64,000 nt of DNA from an uncultured Eubacteriales bacterium. Lineage in GTDB: Bacteria; Bacillota; Clostridia; Lachnospirales; Lachnospiraceae. Under the pieces are notes generated by a model. It made no database searches, had not been told where the DNA came from, and saw nothing but the letters and a program-made list of their open reading frames with translations. How positions within the stretch are numbered: the first letter of the stretch is position 1; each line of letters starts with the position of its first letter. The position numbers and the translations under genes are program-made. Shown here one piece after another: positions 61,935-64,000 of this stretch. The stretch spans positions 37,774 through 101,773 of the forward strand of contig URMF01000006.1 in the NCBI GenBank assembly GCA_900548855.1. The letters run 5' to 3'.

Positions 61935-62960
61935 ATGGCTACAGGAATAATTGGAACAGGTAGTTTTCTGCCGCCAACCATTATTGATAATAATGAGCTG
62001 GCAAAAATGGTAAAGACAAATGATGAATGGATTAGAGAGCACACAGGGATTGTGGAACGGCATATAGCCACAGATGAGACCACATCTTATATGGCGACAG
62101 AGGCGGCACGTTTGGCAATTGAGAATGCGGGAATTGATCCGAAGGAGATTGGTCTGATTCTATTGGCAACCTTGTCAGCGGAGCGGGCAACACCAAGTAT
62201 GTCATGTATTGTGCAGGATAAGATTGGGGCAGTGAACGCCACCTGTTTTGATATAAATGCTGCCTGCTCAGGATTTGTATATGCATTGCAGACTGCAGAT
62301 GCGTATATTAAGGCAGGACTGGTAAAGACAGTTTTGGTTATCGGTTCTGAGACTCTTTCTAAAATGGTAGACTGGAAGGACCGTTCTACCTGTATTTTAT
62401 TTGCAGATGGTGCAGGGGCTGCTATTGTGACGGAAAAGGAACAGGGAATATTAAGCAGTGTGACCCACAGTGACGGCTCAAAAGGCATGTCACTGAAATG
62501 TAAAGAGCGTTCTACGAGAAACTTTTTAAATAAGAAAAAGGAAGATAAGCATTATATTCAGATGATTGGACCGGATATTTTTAAGTTTGCAGTGCGCAAG
62601 GTTCCGGCATGTATAGATTTACTTTTGGATAGAGCAGGCCTCACAAGGGAGGATGTTGATTATTATGTACTCCATCAGGCAAATGCCAGAATTGTTGCAT
62701 CAGTATCCAAGAAAATGGAAATTCCAATGGAAAAATTTCCGATGAATATAGAGCATTGTGGAAATACTTCCAGTGCATCCATTCCGATTCTTTTAGATGA
62801 AATGAACCGTAAGGGTATGTTAAAGCCAGGTGACAGGATTGTGCTTTGCGGATTTGGTGGAGGACTTACCTGGGGAGCCCAGCTGCTGGAATGGTGTATG
62901 CCTACGCCGGAGATCGATGTGAAAACGGAAGAAGCAGAAGAGAGCGGTACACTTAAATAA
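61935..62960 (+). CDS. fabH: 3-oxoacyl-ACP synthase III (FabH)
   Basis: 341 residues from ATG 61935, preceded by AGAAGGG; the upstream open frame to 61824 is the leader read through the hairpin. Catalytic triad: Cys in 'NAACSGFVYAL', His in 'VLHQANARIVA', Asn in 'HCGNTSSASIPI'. Starts fatty-acid chains from acetyl-CoA and malonyl-ACP. First gene of the fab operon. The C-terminus has a 15-residue acidic extension ('DVKTEEAEESG'). Confidence 0.95.
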   Translation: MATGIIGTGSFLPPTIIDNNELAKMVKTNDEWIREHTGIVERHIATDETTSYMATEAARLAIENAGIDPKEIGLILLATLSAERATPSMSCIVQDKIGAVNATCFDINAACSGFVYALQTADAYIKAGLVKTVLVIGSETLSKMVDWKDRSTCILFADGAGAAIVTEKEQGILSSVTHSDGSKGMSLKCKERSTRNFLNKKKEDKHYIQMIGPDIFKFAVRKVPACIDLLLDRAGLTREDVDYYVLHQANARIVASVSKKMEIPMEKFPMNIEHCGNTSSASIPILLDEMNRKGMLKPGDRIVLCGFGGGLTWGAQLLEWCMPTPEIDVKTEEAEESGTLK

Positions 62961-62988
62961 TCAAAGAGGATATGGAGGATAAGGAAAG

Positions 62989-63915
62989 ATGGGTAAAGTT
63001 GCATTTATGTTTCCCGGACAGGGAGCACAATATGTGGGAATGGGAAAAGAATTTTATGATAATAACGAAAAGAGCAGGGCAGTATTTGAAGCGGCATCAA
63101 AGGCCGTAGGGCTGGATATTGAGGCACTTTGTTTTGAGGAGAATACAGATATTAATATTACAGAATATACACAGATTGCCATGCTGACTGCGGAGGTTGC
63201 CATGCTGCAGGCGGTATTGAATTTGGGTGTAAAACCGGATGTAACCGGCGGATTGTCTCTTGGGGAGTATTCTGCGCTGGTGGCTTCCGGGGTAATGGAT
63301 TTTGAGGACTGTGCCAGAGTTGTAAGAAAGCGTGGCATCTATATGCAGGATGAGGTACCGGCAGGACAGGGAGGAATGGCTGCCATTATCGCCATGGATG
63401 CAGATAAGATTTCTGAGGTACTTCAAAAGATTGATGGCATTGTTGGAATCGCAAACTATAATTGTCCGGGACAGATTGCCATTTCAGGGGAAAAAGCCGC
63501 TGTAGAAGAGGCTTGTGTATTATTGAAAGAGGCGGGCGCTAAGCGCTGCATTCCGTTAAATGTCAGTGGTCCATTCCATTCTCCGATGCTGAAGGGTGCA
63601 GGAGAGAAGCTTTCAAAGGAGCTGGAAACGGTAGAGATTCATGATATTGCAATTCCGTATGTAACAAATGTCACTGGAGACTTTGTGACAGATAAAGATA
63701 ACGTAAAGGAGCTGCTGGCAGCACAGGTTTCCAATTCAGTTAAATGGATTCAGTGCGTGGAGGCGATGTTAGAGGATGGAGTGGATACTTTTATTGAGAT
63801 AGGACCCGGCAAAACATTATCTTCCTTTGTGAAGAAAATTAACAAAGAGGTAACTATAGTAAATGTGGATAAATATGAGGATTTAAATAAGGTCAGAGAA
63901 GCATTGGGAATATAA
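62989..63915 (+). CDS. fabD: Malonyl-CoA:ACP transacylase
   Basis: 308 residues. 'FPGQGAQYVGMG' start, nucleophile Ser in 'GLSLGEYSALVA', His in 'SGPFHSPMLKGA', and C-terminal 'IEIGPGKTLSSFVKKI'. Loads malonyl onto ACP. Directly after fabH with a 28-nt gap; no acpP or fabK between them, although both are commonly found there in related bacteria. Confidence 0.96.
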   Translation: MGKVAFMFPGQGAQYVGMGKEFYDNNEKSRAVFEAASKAVGLDIEALCFEENTDINITEYTQIAMLTAEVAMLQAVLNLGVKPDVTGGLSLGEYSALVASGVMDFEDCARVVRKRGIYMQDEVPAGQGGMAAIIAMDADKISEVLQKIDGIVGIANYNCPGQIAISGEKAAVEEACVLLKEAGAKRCIPLNVSGPFHSPMLKGAGEKLSKELETVEIHDIAIPYVTNVTGDFVTDKDNVKELLAAQVSNSVKWIQCVEAMLEDGVDTFIEIGPGKTLSSFVKKINKEVTIVNVDKYEDLNKVREALGI

Positions 63916-63924
63916 GGAGGAGCT

Positions 63925-64000
63925 ATGTTAACAGGTAAAGTTGCGCTGGTAACGGGAGCAAGCAGAGGGATTGGCCGTCAGACTGCTATTACTCTGGCAG
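63925..64000 (+). CDS. fabG: 3-oxoacyl-ACP reductase (FabG), N-terminal part; runs off window
   Basis: 25 residues are visible: 'MLTGKVALVTGASRGIGRQT', the NAD(P)-binding TGxxxGIG motif of short-chain reductases in the FabG style. AGGAGG ribosome binding site, 9 nt after fabD. Continues past the end of the window. Confidence 0.9.
   Translation, partial: MLTGKVALVTGASRGIGRQTAITLA

Noticed and set aside
1..64000. CRISPR array, insertion sequence, integrase or prophage genes
   Set aside because: No regularly spaced direct repeats, transposase or phage gene was seen; the only dispersed repeat is the 37-41-nt palindromic element.

Overview
The window looks like a chromosomal segment of a low-to-medium G+C, Gram-positive, spore-lineage Clostridia, most likely a member of the Lachnospiraceae. 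The reasons are the gene order nusB-xseA-xseB-ispA-dxs-tlyA-nadK-argR-recN-spoIVB-spo0A, the gene order yicC-gmk-rpoZ ... priA-def-fmt-rsmB-rlmN-prpC-prkC-rsgA-rpe-thiN, a meso-diaminopimelate type MurE, strong AGGAGG-type ribosome binding sites, and sequence styles typical of that family (for example the divergent LigA). This is inference from content; no 16S gene is present.

Layout. 1-4.2 kb: end of a transglutaminase-like protein, an MBOAT acyltransferase, an AlgX/DHHW-type SGNH protein and a DUF348/G5 lipoprotein, together a cell-surface module. 4.3-16.7 kb: Asp23, then the long housekeeping run from nusB to recN, SpoIVB, and two tandem Spo0A paralogues. 16.8-20.1 kb: glycogen synthase and RqcH. 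20.2-35 kb: one long run of nucleotide, wall, replication-restart, translation and PASTA-kinase genes. 35-42.9 kb: a Na/phosphate-type transporter with a PhoU-like domain, PutP, rlmH with a convergent RlmH-like gene, tRNA-Arg(CCG), an anchored protein, an Lrp regulator and a DUF975 membrane protein. 42.9-46.5 kb: rluF-type pseudouridine synthase, ligA, metA. 46.7-50.8 kb: a three-gene signalling operon (EAL phosphodiesterase, sugar-binding-type lipoprotein, 4HB-HAMP protein). 50.9-56.3 kb: yqeY, a flippase, then iscR-iscS-iscU-mnmA. 56.5-61.8 kb: a BspA-type leucine-rich protein, cysK, two CobW-like GTPase proteins and a small coiled-coil protein. 61.8-64 kb: start of the fatty-acid operon fabH-fabD-fabG.

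Most of the window is conserved core genome. No insertion sequence, phage or CRISPR array was seen. The unusual points are: (1) two adjacent Spo0A proteins whose receiver domains have each lost different parts of the phosphorylation site while both keep the DNA-binding domain; (2) rlmH and a convergent RlmH-like gene that between them keep complementary halves of the family's conserved residues, suggesting a split or heterodimeric enzyme; (3) a short palindromic element present three times, each time between genes, in the same orientation and also readable as a conserved peptide; (4) paired palindromes and a 0A-box-like site ahead of spo0A; (5) an EAL, solute-binding-protein and HAMP operon with a perfect sigma-A type promoter; (6) a GTPase-like domain fused to a YcgQ-like domain next to a His-rich CobW GTPase. 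Several starts were moved downstream of the longest open frame because a ribosome binding site or the family's usual N-terminus supports it; these are noted in the entries.
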